A stretch of DNA of 64,000 nt from JAGQVA01 sp033764335 (GTDB lineage Bacteria > Bacteroidota > Bacteroidia > J057), in the NCBI GenBank assembly GCA_033764335.1, contig JANRJC010000001.1, forward strand, positions 124,001 through 188,000. The letters run 5' to 3'. Below, piece by piece: positions 1 to 9,643 of this stretch (the stretch's first letter is position 1; every line of letters starts with the position of its first letter). Below the pieces are notes generated by a model. The model saw nothing but the letters and a program-made list of their open reading frames with translations, was not told the DNA's origin and searched no databases. Position numbers and translations under genes: made by a program.

Positions 1-714
1 ATCCAATGATTTTGTCAATCCCAACCCAATCCCCAGAAAAATCGCATCGTAAGTTTCCTCCAGTTGCTTAAGCTGGTCTTCCGATTCGATGGGGTGACGG
101 TAGTGAATATGGAAGCCTAATTGTTGTTCCAGCCATTTTACTTCAGCCAGCACTTCTTCATTCGAAATTTTATAAGGAGCCACCCCGTGAATGGTGAGTC
201 CGGATGGCTGGTTTTTGGCTTCGAATACATCCACTTCATACCCCAACATCCGGAGTTCACAGGCACAGGAAATCCCTGCCGGCCCGGCACCGATTATCGC
301 TACGCGATAACCATTGGGCCGCCCCGTGAGAAAAATCTGTTTGTCTGTGGCCAGCACTTTACCGGTAGCAAATGACTGAAGTCTGCCGATTTCGAGGGGT
401 TTTACGTCCTGATGGTTATAGACACAGGCCCCTTCGCAGAGTACATCGGTGGGACATACTTTGCCACAGGCGTAGCCGAAAAAATTATCCTCATAAATAG
501 TTTGAGCAGCACCGGTCACATCGCCCGTATGAATCTGCCGGATAAACAGCGGAATATCTATTCCCGTCGGACAGGCGTTCACGCAAGGCGCATCATAGCA
601 GTATAGGCAGCGCGAACTTTCGTAATAAGCCTGCGTTTCATTCATCAGAGGATGAACGGGAGCAAAGTTTTCTTCGAATTCCTGCCGGTTTGCAGGGCGT
701 TTAAATTCAGCCAT
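1..714 (-). CDS. preT: PreT-like NAD(P)H-dependent dihydropyrimidine dehydrogenase subunit (partial, 3' end outside window)
   Basis: The reading frame opens with ATG at 714 and runs off the left edge without a stop, giving 238 residues. Eight cysteines in two N-terminal clusters (about C36, C39, C44, C48 and C83, C87, C93, C97) are the Fe4S4 ligands of the glutamate-synthase small-subunit/DPYD-type domain. A dinucleotide-binding IGAGPAG follows at about 141-147, the start of the FAD/NAD(P) fold. In this family electrons from NAD(P)H pass to a PreA-type partner that reduces uracil or thymine. It starts 12 nt after the amidase gene and is the third gene of a leftward pyrimidine-degradation operon; the PreA partner would be expected just beyond the edge. 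A generic glutamate-synthase-like oxidoreductase is the alternative, but the neighbours favour PreT. Confidence 0.85.
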   Translation of the reverse strand, partial: MAEFKRPANRQEFEENFAPVHPLMNETQAYYESSRCLYCYDAPCVNACPTGIDIPLFIRQIHTGDVTGAAQTIYEDNFFGYACGKVCPTDVLCEGACVYNHQDVKPLEIGRLQSFATGKVLATDKQIFLTGRPNGYRVAIIGAGPAGISCACELRMLGYEVDVFEAKNQPSGLTIHGVAPYKISNEEVLAEVKWLEQQLGFHIHYRHPIESEDQLKQLEETYDAIFLGIGLGLTKSLD

Positions 715-726
715 TCATTTTCGATT

Positions 727-1593
727 TTATAACTCTACCAATTTGCCGTAGGTTTCCGGGCGGCGGTCGCGGTAAAATTGCCAGACAGCGCGAACCTCTT
801 CGATCTTGTCGAGGTCAAATTCGGCGACGAGCAATTCGTCTTCCGTCTCAGAAGCCTGTGCAAAAATCTGCCCACGGGGATCCACAAAATAGGAGCTTCC
901 GTAAAATCTTCCGACACCCCAGGGTTTCTCCTCCCCTACCCGATTGATGCAACCCATAAAATAGCCGTTGGCTGCTGCATGAGCGGGTTGTTCGAGTTTC
1001 CATAGGTATTGCGAAAGACCAGCGACGGTTGCCGAAGGATTATAGACAATTTCAGCCCCGTTGAGGCCCAGGATACGCGCCCCGTCGGGGAAATGCCGGT
1101 CATAACAGATATACACCCCCACTTTGGCGTAAGCCGTCTCAAATACCGGATATCCCAGATTTCCGGGGCGGAAAAAAAATTTTTCCCAGAAACCCGAAGT
1201 GTGGGGAATATGATTTTTGCGGTACTTGCCGAGATAGGTTCCGTCAGCGTCAATGACTGCGGCCGTATTATATAAAAAACCCGCAGACTCTTTTTCAAAG
1301 AGTGGGATAATAATGACCATCCGGTATTTTTTGGCGTATTCGGCCAGGCGTTCCGTGGTGGGACCGGGCACAGACTCAGCAGCGGCATACCAGCTGTGAT
1401 CCTGTCCGGGGCAGAAATAGGGGGTATTAAATATCTCCTGAAGGCAGAGAATCTGCACCCCTTGTTTTCCCGCTGATTCGATAAAAGGAAGATGTTTTTG
1501 AAGATTTGCCTCCTTGATTTCAGCGATAGAACCCTCTCCTTCCGTTTTGGCAAGACTGGTCTGAATAAGACCTGATTTTATAATTCGTGGCAT
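727..1593 (-). CDS. Nitrilase-superfamily N-carbamoyl-beta-alanine amidase (beta-ureidopropionase type)
   Basis: A 288-residue carbon-nitrogen hydrolase. The catalytic triad is visible: Glu53 in LCLQEIF, Lys126 in GKYRKNHIP and Cys163 in VYICYDRHFP. In reductive pyrimidine catabolism this enzyme hydrolyses N-carbamoyl-beta-alanine to beta-alanine, CO2 and ammonia, the step after dihydropyrimidinase, which is the gene immediately upstream. The frame can be extended to a TTG at 1617 that overlaps the dihydropyrimidinase stop, but the ATG at 1593 begins the conserved domain (MPRIIKSGLIQ) and I prefer it. Substrate is inferred from operon context; other N-carbamoyl amidases share these motifs. 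Confidence 0.88.
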   Translation of the reverse strand: MPRIIKSGLIQTSLAKTEGEGSIAEIKEANLQKHLPFIESAGKQGVQILCLQEIFNTPYFCPGQDHSWYAAAESVPGPTTERLAEYAKKYRMVIIIPLFEKESAGFLYNTAAVIDADGTYLGKYRKNHIPHTSGFWEKFFFRPGNLGYPVFETAYAKVGVYICYDRHFPDGARILGLNGAEIVYNPSATVAGLSQYLWKLEQPAHAAANGYFMGCINRVGEEKPWGVGRFYGSSYFVDPRGQIFAQASETEDELLVAEFDLDKIEEVRAVWQFYRDRRPETYGKLVEL

Positions 1594-1613
1594 AAGATAA
1601 GTTTTTCGCGATT

Positions 1614-2996
1614 TCAAATGATTTTGGACACTTTATTACGGGGAATAAACTGGCCGTATCCTTTCGATATTTTCACCTCACCCTTGTCTATGGCGACTTT
1701 CCCACGGAGGATTACCGTTTTTACTTTTCCGGTCACTTCCCAACCTTCATACGCGGAATAATCCACATTCATGTGATGCGAAGCCGCAGAAATCCTATGT
1801 TTTTCCGTAGGATCAAAAATCACGATATCCGCATCGGAACCGGGAGCAATACAACCCTTGCGCGGGTACATGCCGAATATTTTGGCGGAATTTGTGGACG
1901 AGACCTCCACAAATTTGTTGAGGCTGATACGGCCTTTGGCCACTCCTTCGGAGAATAACAGTTCCATGCGGTTTTCAATGGCCGGATGGCCATTAGGGAT
2001 TTTAGAAAAGTCCTTTTCTCCCCTCTTTTTCTGTTCCCACATAAACGGACAGTGGTCGGTAGCGACAACCTGTACCAGTCCCTGATTAATACCCGCCCAA
2101 AGTGTCTCCTGGTCTTTTTTCTGTCGCAGCGGCGGACTCATCACCCATTTTGCACCTTCAAAGTCTTTTTCATATAAAGAAGCATCCAAAAGGAGATACT
2201 GGATACAAGTTTCGACAAAAACCTTTTGATTACGGGTAGTGGCCTCTCGCACCTGGTTTAATGCACCCTCACAGGTAAGATGAACGATATACGCCGGTAC
2301 ATCGGTATAAAAAGCCATGTCCACAAACCTGCCGGAGGCCTCAGATTCTGTGATTTCGGGCTGAGAAAGGTAATGGTAGAGGGGAGAAAGTTTACCCGAT
2401 GACCGGTGGAGAGCGATCAGTCGGTCAATCATGTCGCCGTTTGTGGCATGTACGGTGACCATTCCTCCCTGTTTTTTTACCTCACGCATCAGATCCACCA
2501 TTTGGCCATCGTCTATCATCAGTGCTCCTTTGTAGGCCATAAACGTTTTAAAGGAAGTGATTCCCTCCTTTTCGATCATATCACGGATTTCGGCGCGGGT
2601 ATTTTCGTTGAAATCCGTAACGGCCATATGAAAAGAATAGTCTCCCAGCGCATTGCCCGAGGAACGCCCCTGCCACTCATGAAGGGCGTCATAAAGCCTT
2701 TTTCCTTGTGTCTGGAGAATAAAATCAATGACCATCGTAGTGCCTCCAAACAGTGCAGCGCGAGTACCAGTCTCGTAATTGTCGCTGGAATACGTACCCA
2801 TAAAAGGCATGTCGAGATGGACGTGGGGGTCAATGCCTCCGGGAAAAACGAGTTTGCCGGAAGCGTCTATTACCTCGGCGGCAGGGAAAGCCAGATTTTT
2901 ACCCACTGCAACTACCCGTTCGCCTTCGATATAAACATCGCCGGTGAAGTCGGCTTCGCCGGTGATGATTCGTCCGTTTTTAACAAGTATTGACAT
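1614..2996 (-). CDS. hydA: Dihydropyrimidinase / D-hydantoinase
   Basis: A 460-residue cyclic amidohydrolase with the complete binuclear metal site: His58 and His60 in DPHVHLD, Lys150 (the carboxylated lysine) in SFKTFMAYKG, His183, His239 and Asp314 in ATDHCPF. These positions agree with those known for characterised D-hydantoinases. It opens the ring of dihydrouracil to N-carbamoyl-beta-alanine. A start 15 codons further up is possible, but ATG at 2996 has a clear GGAGG seven bases before it, unusual in this window where Shine-Dalgarno sites are rare, and it begins the conserved sequence MSILVKNGRI. It is the first gene of the operon followed by the amidase and the PreT-like gene. Confidence 0.93.
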   Translation of the reverse strand: MSILVKNGRIITGEADFTGDVYIEGERVVAVGKNLAFPAAEVIDASGKLVFPGGIDPHVHLDMPFMGTYSSDNYETGTRAALFGGTTMVIDFILQTQGKRLYDALHEWQGRSSGNALGDYSFHMAVTDFNENTRAEIRDMIEKEGITSFKTFMAYKGALMIDDGQMVDLMREVKKQGGMVTVHATNGDMIDRLIALHRSSGKLSPLYHYLSQPEITESEASGRFVDMAFYTDVPAYIVHLTCEGALNQVREATTRNQKVFVETCIQYLLLDASLYEKDFEGAKWVMSPPLRQKKDQETLWAGINQGLVQVVATDHCPFMWEQKKRGEKDFSKIPNGHPAIENRMELLFSEGVAKGRISLNKFVEVSSTNSAKIFGMYPRKGCIAPGSDADIVIFDPTEKHRISAASHHMNVDYSAYEGWEVTGKVKTVILRGKVAIDKGEVKISKGYGQFIPRNKVSKII

Positions 2997-3110
2997 AAGT
3001 TTTCCTCCAAATACCGGATATTGCCCGGCGTTTTGAATCAAAACTTAATTTAGCTTGTCTTTAGGATACAGCCTAATGTATGGGAAGAAAATTTTAGGGT
3101 GAAACAGAGG

Positions 3111-4871
3111 CTAGTTTGTCTTCTTGTGTTTCCTTTTGCGCTTTTTGGCGTCATTTCCTTCAAAAAAACCCGGCTTTGAGGGTTTGGAAGGTTTTCCGGG
3201 GGTAAAAGGTTTTCCAGATTTGGTTTCATTCTGGCTAGCCTGGTTGTAGGTATCGGGTTTAGCGACATCCACTTCTACGGCAACCCCATCTATTTCGATA
3301 TTTTTAAACGCTCGGATAATCTCCGGAGCCAGATTACTTTCGACTTCGAAGAAGGAGAATTTGCGGAAGATATCAATTTTGCCAATACGGAACCTGCGGT
3401 TGGGCATCACATCGTTGACAATACCCATAAGACGGCCGGCATGCATTTCCTGTTTAATTCCCAGATTCATGAAAAGCCGGGTATAAGTGATTTTTTCTTT
3501 TCCGCTGCGTTCACCCCTCTCGCCCCTCTCACCTCGTTCCGTTTCGTGGATATTGAGATCAGGAGCATTTTTATAGTAATCGAGAAATTGGTTAAACTCC
3601 ACAGAGAAAAAACGTTTGATCAATTCTTCTTTGCTCATCGCCTCCAACTGCTGGTTGATGGCAGGGAGAAAGGAAGCGATTTGTTTTTCGTTTACTTCCA
3701 CATCTTCCACTTTTTTGACCAGTTGGTAGAGTCTTTTTTCGCATATTTCCTCACCGGTGGGAACCTGTTTGCGTTCAAATCTTTTACCGACGAGGTTTTC
3801 GAGGAGGCGAATATGGCGGGTTTCGCGAGTATGAACAATCGAGATAGAGGTTCCACTTTTGCCGGCCCTTCCGGTACGACCGCTGCGGTGGATATAAACT
3901 TCCATTTCATCGGGAAGCTGGTAATTGATTACGTGTGTGAGGTCATTTACGTCCAGCCCTCTTGCGGCCACGTCGGTAGCGACGAGGAGTTGGAGTTGTC
4001 CGGAGCGGAACTGATCCATGACCTGATCCCTCATGGATTGAGAAAGGTCGCCGTTGAGGACGGCGGCGTTGTACCCATCATTGATGAGTTTGCGGGATAC
4101 CTCGGTAGTATCGGTGCGGGTACGGCAGAAGATGATGCCGTAAATATCGGGGTGAATATCGGCGATGCGTTTTAAGGCTTCGTAGCGGTCTTTGGCATGA
4201 ACCATAAAGTATTCATGTTTGACATTCGCTGCGCCGGTGTTTTTGGTTCCTACGGAAATTTCTTCCGGTTTATTCATATAATTCCGGGCCATGCGGGCAA
4301 TTGCCTGAGGCATGGTAGCCGAAAAAAGCAAGGTTTGCCGCTCGGCGGGAGAGGTCGAAAGAATGGCGTCCAGGTCTTTTTGGAAGCCCATATTCAACAT
4401 CTCATCTGCTTCGTCGAGCACCAGATAGCTGATGGCACTGATATCGAGCGCACCTCTTTCTATCAGGTCAAGAACCCGACCGGGTGTGCCCACAACGATC
4501 TGGCAGTTGTTGCGGAGAGAGCGAATCTGATCTCTCATGCTTGCACCGCCATATACCGCTGTAATCCCCAGACCTTTAATGTATTTGGAGTAGTTTTCCA
4601 GGTCGTTAAAAATCTGAATGCCCAGCTCACGGGTGGGGCAAAGAATCAGACCTTGTACTTTTTTTTGAGTGGGATCCACTTTTTCAATCAGCGGCAAGCC
4701 AAAGGCTGCCGTTTTTCCCGTCCCGGTTTGTGCCAGGGCTATAAGGTCTTTATCTGAGTTGAGAATTACCGGAATCACCTTTTCCTGAATCGGGGTGGGT
4801 TTTTCGTATCCTAACTCGGTAATGGCTTTAAGGATTTCCGGACGAAGGCCTATATCTGTGAAATTTTCCAT
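3111..4871 (-). CDS. deaD: DEAD-box ATP-dependent RNA helicase with DbpA-type RNA-binding domain
   Basis: A 586-residue protein. The helicase core shows the Q motif (PTPIQE, about 26), motif I AQTGTGKT (47-54), PTRELG, DEAD at 153-156, SAT at 184-186 and HRSGRTGR at 328-335. After the core come a helical dimerisation-like stretch, a short GER repeat (about 444-452), a DbpA/CsdA-like RNA-binding domain (about 460-530) and a lysine/arginine-rich tail ending KKRKRKHKKTN. This is the DeaD/CshA arrangement, in which the enzyme remodels structured RNA during ribosome assembly and RNA decay, especially in the cold. A perfect Bacteroidota -7 box lies 88 nt upstream, leaving a leader of about 80 nt that could carry regulation. 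Confidence 0.95.
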   Translation of the reverse strand: MENFTDIGLRPEILKAITELGYEKPTPIQEKVIPVILNSDKDLIALAQTGTGKTAAFGLPLIEKVDPTQKKVQGLILCPTRELGIQIFNDLENYSKYIKGLGITAVYGGASMRDQIRSLRNNCQIVVGTPGRVLDLIERGALDISAISYLVLDEADEMLNMGFQKDLDAILSTSPAERQTLLFSATMPQAIARMARNYMNKPEEISVGTKNTGAANVKHEYFMVHAKDRYEALKRIADIHPDIYGIIFCRTRTDTTEVSRKLINDGYNAAVLNGDLSQSMRDQVMDQFRSGQLQLLVATDVAARGLDVNDLTHVINYQLPDEMEVYIHRSGRTGRAGKSGTSISIVHTRETRHIRLLENLVGKRFERKQVPTGEEICEKRLYQLVKKVEDVEVNEKQIASFLPAINQQLEAMSKEELIKRFFSVEFNQFLDYYKNAPDLNIHETERGERGERGERSGKEKITYTRLFMNLGIKQEMHAGRLMGIVNDVMPNRRFRIGKIDIFRKFSFFEVESNLAPEIIRAFKNIEIDGVAVEVDVAKPDTYNQASQNETKSGKPFTPGKPSKPSKPGFFEGNDAKKRKRKHKKTN

Positions 4872-4958
4872 TTTATCTTTCTCCTGCTTTGCTCCGCCCG
4901 AAAACCCATTTTGAGGTATTCTGTCCGGAAATCATTGATAATGAGTGAAAACGCGCCG

Positions 4959-4966
4959 CAAAGGTA
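4959..4966 (-). promoter_or_regulatory. Promoter -7 box of the DEAD-box helicase gene
   Basis: On the minus strand this is TACCTTTG, an exact match to the Bacteroidota -7 consensus TAnnTTTG, preceded by a T-rich run. The -33 TTTG is only weakly present (TTAG at the right distance). Transcription from here would give a leader of about 80 nt before the ATG at 4871. Confidence 0.5.
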
Positions 4967-5006
4967 GAAAAAAAAATGGTCAGGTCTAAATATGCTTAAA
5001 GAATAA

Positions 5007-6023
5007 TCAAACAACATTCACTTCCCGTTCCAGGCGGAGGTCAAATTTTTCACTTACGGAATCCATAATTCGTGTTGAAAGGGCTAACAAATCGCGGCCT
5101 TTGGCCGTCCCATAATTAACGAGAACCAGTGCCTGGTTTTTATGTACTCCCAGGTCGTTTTCACGGTATCCTTTCCAGCCACAAGTCTGTATCAGCCATG
5201 CGGCGGGGATTTTTATTTGTCCGTCTTCCGCGGCAAATGAGGGCACTTCGGGATATTGTGATTTTATCCGTGCAAAAATCTCTGCCGAAACCACGGGATT
5301 TTTGAAAAAGCTCCCTGCATTACCGATTTCCGCAGGGTCGGGTAGTTTACTCTGCCGGATCCGAATCACTGCCTCGCTCACCTCCCGGATTCCGTGAGGG
5401 CCGGGAATACGGGAAAGTTCTTCTCCGATTGCGCCATAAGTGGTATTGATTTGGGGTTGTTTGGACAAACGAAAAACCACACGGGTAATCAAAAACTCAC
5501 CTTTACATTCCTGCTTAAATATACTGTCCCGATAACCCATGTTACATTCCGCGAGGGAAAACCGGTGGATTTTTCCGGTAGCCAGGTGAATGGCCTCCAG
5601 GTGATCGAGCACGTCTTTGATTTCGGCTCCATAAGCACCGATATTCTGAATGGGAGCGGCTCCTACACACCCCGGTATCAGCGAAAGGTTTTCAACACCG
5701 CCCCAGCCATTTTCGATGCAGAAAAGCACAAACTGATGCCAGTTTTCTCCCGCGCCTGCCTTTACCCAGACGTGTTTTTCGTCTTCGCCTACGATTTCCC
5801 TGCCCAAAATACGGTTGTATAATACCACCCCCTCAAAGTCCCCGGTAAGCAGAATATTGCTTCCTCCCCCCAGTATAAACAGGGGTTCGGCTCCATGTAT
5901 ATTGTCGGTCAAAAATTCAATGGCCGCCTGTTCGGAATTGATTTCCAGCCAGAATCTGGCCACGGCGTCAAGTCCAAAGGTATTGTATGGTTTTAGTTGA
6001 ACATTTTGTTTTAACAAAGACAT
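5007..6023 (-). CDS. murB: UDP-N-acetylenolpyruvoylglucosamine reductase, MurB
   Basis: A 338-residue type I MurB, which reduces UDP-GlcNAc-enolpyruvate to UDP-MurNAc with NADPH in cytoplasmic peptidoglycan precursor synthesis. Visible signatures are the N-terminal NTFGLDAVARF, FAD-binding segments LGGGSNIL and PGCVGAAPIQNIGAYG, the substrate-site arginine in GYRDSIFK, the catalytic serine in NAGSFFKNP, and the C-terminal glutamate in LEREVNVV. The length fits the E. coli-type enzyme. It stands alone, 135 nt upstream of the helicase promoter region and divergent from the outer-membrane-type gene at 6127. Confidence 0.96.
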   Translation of the reverse strand: MSLLKQNVQLKPYNTFGLDAVARFWLEINSEQAAIEFLTDNIHGAEPLFILGGGSNILLTGDFEGVVLYNRILGREIVGEDEKHVWVKAGAGENWHQFVLFCIENGWGGVENLSLIPGCVGAAPIQNIGAYGAEIKDVLDHLEAIHLATGKIHRFSLAECNMGYRDSIFKQECKGEFLITRVVFRLSKQPQINTTYGAIGEELSRIPGPHGIREVSEAVIRIRQSKLPDPAEIGNAGSFFKNPVVSAEIFARIKSQYPEVPSFAAEDGQIKIPAAWLIQTCGWKGYRENDLGVHKNQALVLVNYGTAKGRDLLALSTRIMDSVSEKFDLRLEREVNVV

Positions 6024-6126
6024 ATCGGTCGGTCATTCAAATGATAAGCAAATTGCAGGATTATTTCGTTGGAAAAAAAGCAAAAATTCCGCTAAATTAA
6101 GGGTCATTCACGAATCTTCACTACTT

Positions 6127-7410
6127 ATGAAAATATATCTAGCTCTACTTTTAGCCGGATTATCTATTCAGGCTGCCGGGCAACAAACCATTACCATCAA
6201 CCGCACCTACCGCCCGGCAAATGAAGAAGAATCGGAGATGGTGTTTTTGTATTATCCTTACCGGTCAAATATCCTTGACCTTTCGCATTTCCGGGATGTT
6301 TTCCCTGCTTCGAAATTAGAGCTTCAGGAAAAAATTGTCATCCTGCCGCCCGACCTCTCCCAAATGTCCGATACCGTGTATGGAATCACCTATTTTCCCC
6401 CCGTAAAAAACCGCCCCGGCAAAATGGTCATTCTGATTATTGGCAATTTCAAGACTCCTTCCCCGGTGTATTTTATTGATTACAACCTCGACCGAAACTA
6501 CGCCAATGACGGCCCGCCTTATATTTTTGGGGAGGAAAATTTTACGACTCTCACTTTTGAAAATACTCAGGACCGTTCCCATCCCTACATACTCCGATTA
6601 CTTAACCCCCGCGAACAACGAGAAATACAACCCGATGAAGTAAAAACTTACCGTCGCGAACAACAAACCCTGCGCAAACAACAACGCCAAACGGACTATG
6701 ACGCCTACCAGCGATATATGTTGCAGGCCGCCGACAATATGCGGGAGTCCAGCCATCTCGGAATCCGCATTCTTTCTAATGTCAGCTTTGGCGGAATACG
6801 TTATAATTACAAAAACGGGCAGACCGGTTATCCCACAAATTATCAGGTGGATTTTAATACCAAAGGCCTTTCAACCCAGGTAACTTACCGCTTCGGAGGA
6901 TTTAAACTCGGAGCCATTGGGCGTTATGAAAATATTTTTTACTGGAGTTCTACCAAAAAAACCCGCGAAGGAGACCCTTTTTACGCCTGCGACGACCAAG
7001 GAATCTGTAAATGGTATAACAACGTCCGGTACGATTTTAACCTGGAAATACTGCCGCGAAACCGTTTTTCCTACGGCCTTTCCGCCGAATACGGCTTTCG
7101 GATTAGTACCTATACCTTTATACACCCCTATTTCACCGCAATGGGCCATGTTTACACCGGAGAAGGATTTATCCCTTCGCGATATCAGGATCCCCACCAA
7201 AGTTATGACCTGGGGCCGGGTATTACCTATGAGGCTGGTATCATGCTGATAAGCGATCTGAGCCGGTCTATGTCCTTTATTGCAGCTATCCATGCCACTA
7301 ATACCGGATTCAAACCACAGGGATACTTTGACCAGTTTGACCCTCAGGAATTGTACAAAACCAACCAGCAGGCGGGAGTAAGCCTCGGTTTTCAGTTGAG
7401 AGTGGAGTAA
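6127..7410 (+). CDS. Exported outer-membrane-type protein, first of two tandem paralogs
   Basis: A 427-residue protein I cannot name. Residues 1-18 form a signal peptide (MKIYLALLLAGLSIQAAGQ). The N-terminal third carries a block shared with the next gene: R-x-Y-x-P, a YYP(Y/F)-x-S segment, LDL-x-x-F and PPDL. From about residue 205 alternating aromatic strands such as FGGIRYNYKNGQ, YRFGGFKLGAIGRYE and PYFTAMGHVY suggest a small beta-barrel. The two halves suggest a periplasmic domain followed by an outer-membrane barrel; that is an inference. The paralog at 7508 is codirectional 97 nt downstream, so the pair arose by tandem duplication and has since diverged widely. Confidence 0.7.
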   Translation: MKIYLALLLAGLSIQAAGQQTITINRTYRPANEEESEMVFLYYPYRSNILDLSHFRDVFPASKLELQEKIVILPPDLSQMSDTVYGITYFPPVKNRPGKMVILIIGNFKTPSPVYFIDYNLDRNYANDGPPYIFGEENFTTLTFENTQDRSHPYILRLLNPREQREIQPDEVKTYRREQQTLRKQQRQTDYDAYQRYMLQAADNMRESSHLGIRILSNVSFGGIRYNYKNGQTGYPTNYQVDFNTKGLSTQVTYRFGGFKLGAIGRYENIFYWSSTKKTREGDPFYACDDQGICKWYNNVRYDFNLEILPRNRFSYGLSAEYGFRISTYTFIHPYFTAMGHVYTGEGFIPSRYQDPHQSYDLGPGITYEAGIMLISDLSRSMSFIAAIHATNTGFKPQGYFDQFDPQELYKTNQQAGVSLGFQLRVE

Positions 7411-7507
7411 TGCAGCAGGAAATTTGAACCTGGAACAGCTTAACCATTATAAAGATTGTTTGTAACTTGCACGCAATTTTATTCAAAACCGTGCTTACTA
7501 TCTGACC

Positions 7508-8806
7508 ATGAATTTGATTGTTCGTTTTTTTTCGATCTTCTTATTGGCGACGTTTTTGCTGATTTCTGAAAATATTTTTGCTCAGGATCAAATTTTTATC
7601 CGCCGCAATTACCAGCCCGGCCATACCGATAGAGAGCAAATGGTCGCACAGTATTACCCTTTTAACTCGACACTGCTTGACCTCCGCGATTTCCGCGAAC
7701 GTTATCCCGAATACAAAAACGTTATCCCTGAAGAGGTTACCGTACGCCCTCCTGATCTCACCGGGATGAAAGATGTGGTCTATAGTGTGAGTTATCTTGA
7801 GGTGCCGGGTGAATTGGAGGGTATTTTACTCATTACCCTCATCGGGAACTATTTTAACCAGGAAGCCATTCATTTTTTCGATTTTAACCTCGACCGCAAT
7901 TTTACCAATGATCCCAACGGACGGTTTATTTTCCCGAAAGAAACTGAAGTACAGTCTTTTACTTTTACCAAAACCGGGCAGAGTTTCAAACGATACACCC
8001 TCGAAATCCTCAACCCGGAGTTTCAGGTAAGTACGAATCCCGATTTTGAAATGCAACAGCTTTCTCAACAGGGGCAAATGGCTCTCCCGGAAGTGGACTA
8101 CCAAAACCTTGATAAACCCGTGAAGGGCATTCCCCGAAAAAAACAGTTGTTATCCCTAAAACTCGACGGGCTGATTGGTTTTGGCGGAATTAAATATAGT
8201 TATATCATTCCGGCCACCCAATACCCTTCTAATTACAACATGGAGTTTAATACCAAGGGGTTGGGAGCAGAAGTTTCCATTAAAGTCAAACAAATACGAA
8301 TAGGAGTCAATGCCCGTATTGAAAACCTTTTTTACTGGAGTTCGGAGCGATACACGCAAATACAGGAACCTTATACAAGCTGCGAAACAGACTGGCGGGG
8401 GAGACAGATTTGTACTTATTACGACGGGATTATGCAGGAGATTAACCGGGATTTAAAACCCAAAAATCGTTACTCTTTTAACCTGACTGGCGAATACGTT
8501 TTCCCCGTCACCCGGAAAACCAACCTTACGCCCTACCTTGAAGCGGGATTTATGCATTATATCAACGATCATTTTATCCCGGAGCGATTTTATACGGATA
8601 TTAATTATCCTTTTGGGTGGTTTCAGGTTTACGGAGGAGGCCTCCGGCTGGAACATGAAGTTTCCAACAACGGAGAAATTGTGGTTTCAGGGGGAGTGCA
8701 AAACATGCAGTTTAATCCCCGTGGTTATTTTGACGGAGTAGAAAACCTGCGTCGTCGCCATGTACAGGGTTTTGTAAGCATGGGATACCGGTTTGCGGTT
8801 TTGTAA
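7508..8806 (+). CDS. Exported outer-membrane-type protein, second of two tandem paralogs
   Basis: A 432-residue homolog of the preceding gene, without a recognised function. It has a signal peptide ending near ENIFAQ (about residue 25), the shared N-terminal block (R-x-Y-x-P, EQMVAQYYPF, LDLRDFRERYP, RPPDLTGM) and a similar C-terminal strand-rich region (GLIGFGGIKYSY, VNARIENLFYWSSERY). Conserved details between the two include FNTKGL, ENxFYWSS and a cysteine pair about ten residues apart (SCETDWRGRQIC here, ACDDQGIC in the sister), which may form a disulphide in an extracellular loop. It ends four bases before the convergent DUF3108 gene, and I see no terminator between them. Confidence 0.7.
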   Translation: MNLIVRFFSIFLLATFLLISENIFAQDQIFIRRNYQPGHTDREQMVAQYYPFNSTLLDLRDFRERYPEYKNVIPEEVTVRPPDLTGMKDVVYSVSYLEVPGELEGILLITLIGNYFNQEAIHFFDFNLDRNFTNDPNGRFIFPKETEVQSFTFTKTGQSFKRYTLEILNPEFQVSTNPDFEMQQLSQQGQMALPEVDYQNLDKPVKGIPRKKQLLSLKLDGLIGFGGIKYSYIIPATQYPSNYNMEFNTKGLGAEVSIKVKQIRIGVNARIENLFYWSSERYTQIQEPYTSCETDWRGRQICTYYDGIMQEINRDLKPKNRYSFNLTGEYVFPVTRKTNLTPYLEAGFMHYINDHFIPERFYTDINYPFGWFQVYGGGLRLEHEVSNNGEIVVSGGVQNMQFNPRGYFDGVENLRRRHVQGFVSMGYRFAVL

Positions 8807-8810
8807 GACC

Positions 8811-9611
8811 TCAAATTTTGGCTTTAAACGGGTTCCGAAGATTTTGGTATTCAATCAAATCCGCTTTCAGCGAACCGATCATCAGTTCGGATTGAATCCT
8901 CAGAGGAATTTTGTTGTCATCGTCGGAAATCCAGAAAACGATGGTGCTGCCATCGGTGACCAGACCCGCTTCTTCAATCAGAAGATTCATTTTCAGGGCT
9001 TTATACCATACTCCGTCAATTTTGATTTTTTCGCGGGTTATCAGGCTGGCCTCCAGTCCGAAATTTTTCCGGTCGAGGAAATTTTGCAGAGAAATGCGGT
9101 CCCCCGGCTTCAGCGAATCCTGATCATAACGAGTGCGGGCAAAATAAAAAGCCGAAATCACGTCCTGAATATTGGGCGGTACATCATAGACCGTATGGCG
9201 TTTTTTATGGTCAATGTACAGAGCTTTGCCTTTTTGATGGTCGAAGTGGGTTTCAGAATAATTTTCAAAACCGCCTTCGCGAATATGGCGGTTAAACCGA
9301 AGCGAAATCAGCGATTCCTCATCCATAAACGTCTCGTAATAATCCCGGACCTTATAGACGACATCAAAAGCCTGATTGGTAAATCCTTGTCCGACAATGT
9401 GATAACAATTTCGGCCTTTGACGATTTTTTTTTCTTCCTTCACCTCCAGCGTTGCAAATCCGGCGGTGATGAGGCCGTAGTGAATCCGAAATTTTAGAAA
9501 TTCCCCCCGATGAAAGGTGTGGTTTTCAATTTTGCGGTAGTCATGTCCGCGCCAGCCGATACTTAAAAGTGCCAGGAAAAGTAATCCGGGATAAATAAGA
9601 CGAATGTTCAT
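8811..9611 (-). CDS. DUF3108-type exported protein
   Basis: A 266-residue protein with an N-terminal hydrophobic signal (about residues 5-19). The segment HRGEFLKFRIHYGLITAGFATLEV is the hallmark opening of DUF3108, a family of periplasmic beta-rich proteins of unknown function that look like LolA-type lipid-binding folds. The middle holds YYETFMDEESLISLRFNRHIREGG and a late SWITCH-like segment VFWISDDDNKIPLRIQSE, also typical. It lies 33 nt downstream of the ABC exporter and is probably cotranscribed with it, which may mean a shared role at the envelope. The role itself is not known. Confidence 0.8.
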   Translation of the reverse strand: MNIRLIYPGLLFLALLSIGWRGHDYRKIENHTFHRGEFLKFRIHYGLITAGFATLEVKEEKKIVKGRNCYHIVGQGFTNQAFDVVYKVRDYYETFMDEESLISLRFNRHIREGGFENYSETHFDHQKGKALYIDHKKRHTVYDVPPNIQDVISAFYFARTRYDQDSLKPGDRISLQNFLDRKNFGLEASLITREKIKIDGVWYKALKMNLLIEEAGLVTDGSTIVFWISDDDNKIPLRIQSELMIGSLKADLIEYQNLRNPFKAKI

Positions 9612-9643
9612 AAAGAATAAACGAATTTTTCGTCCAAACCGTA

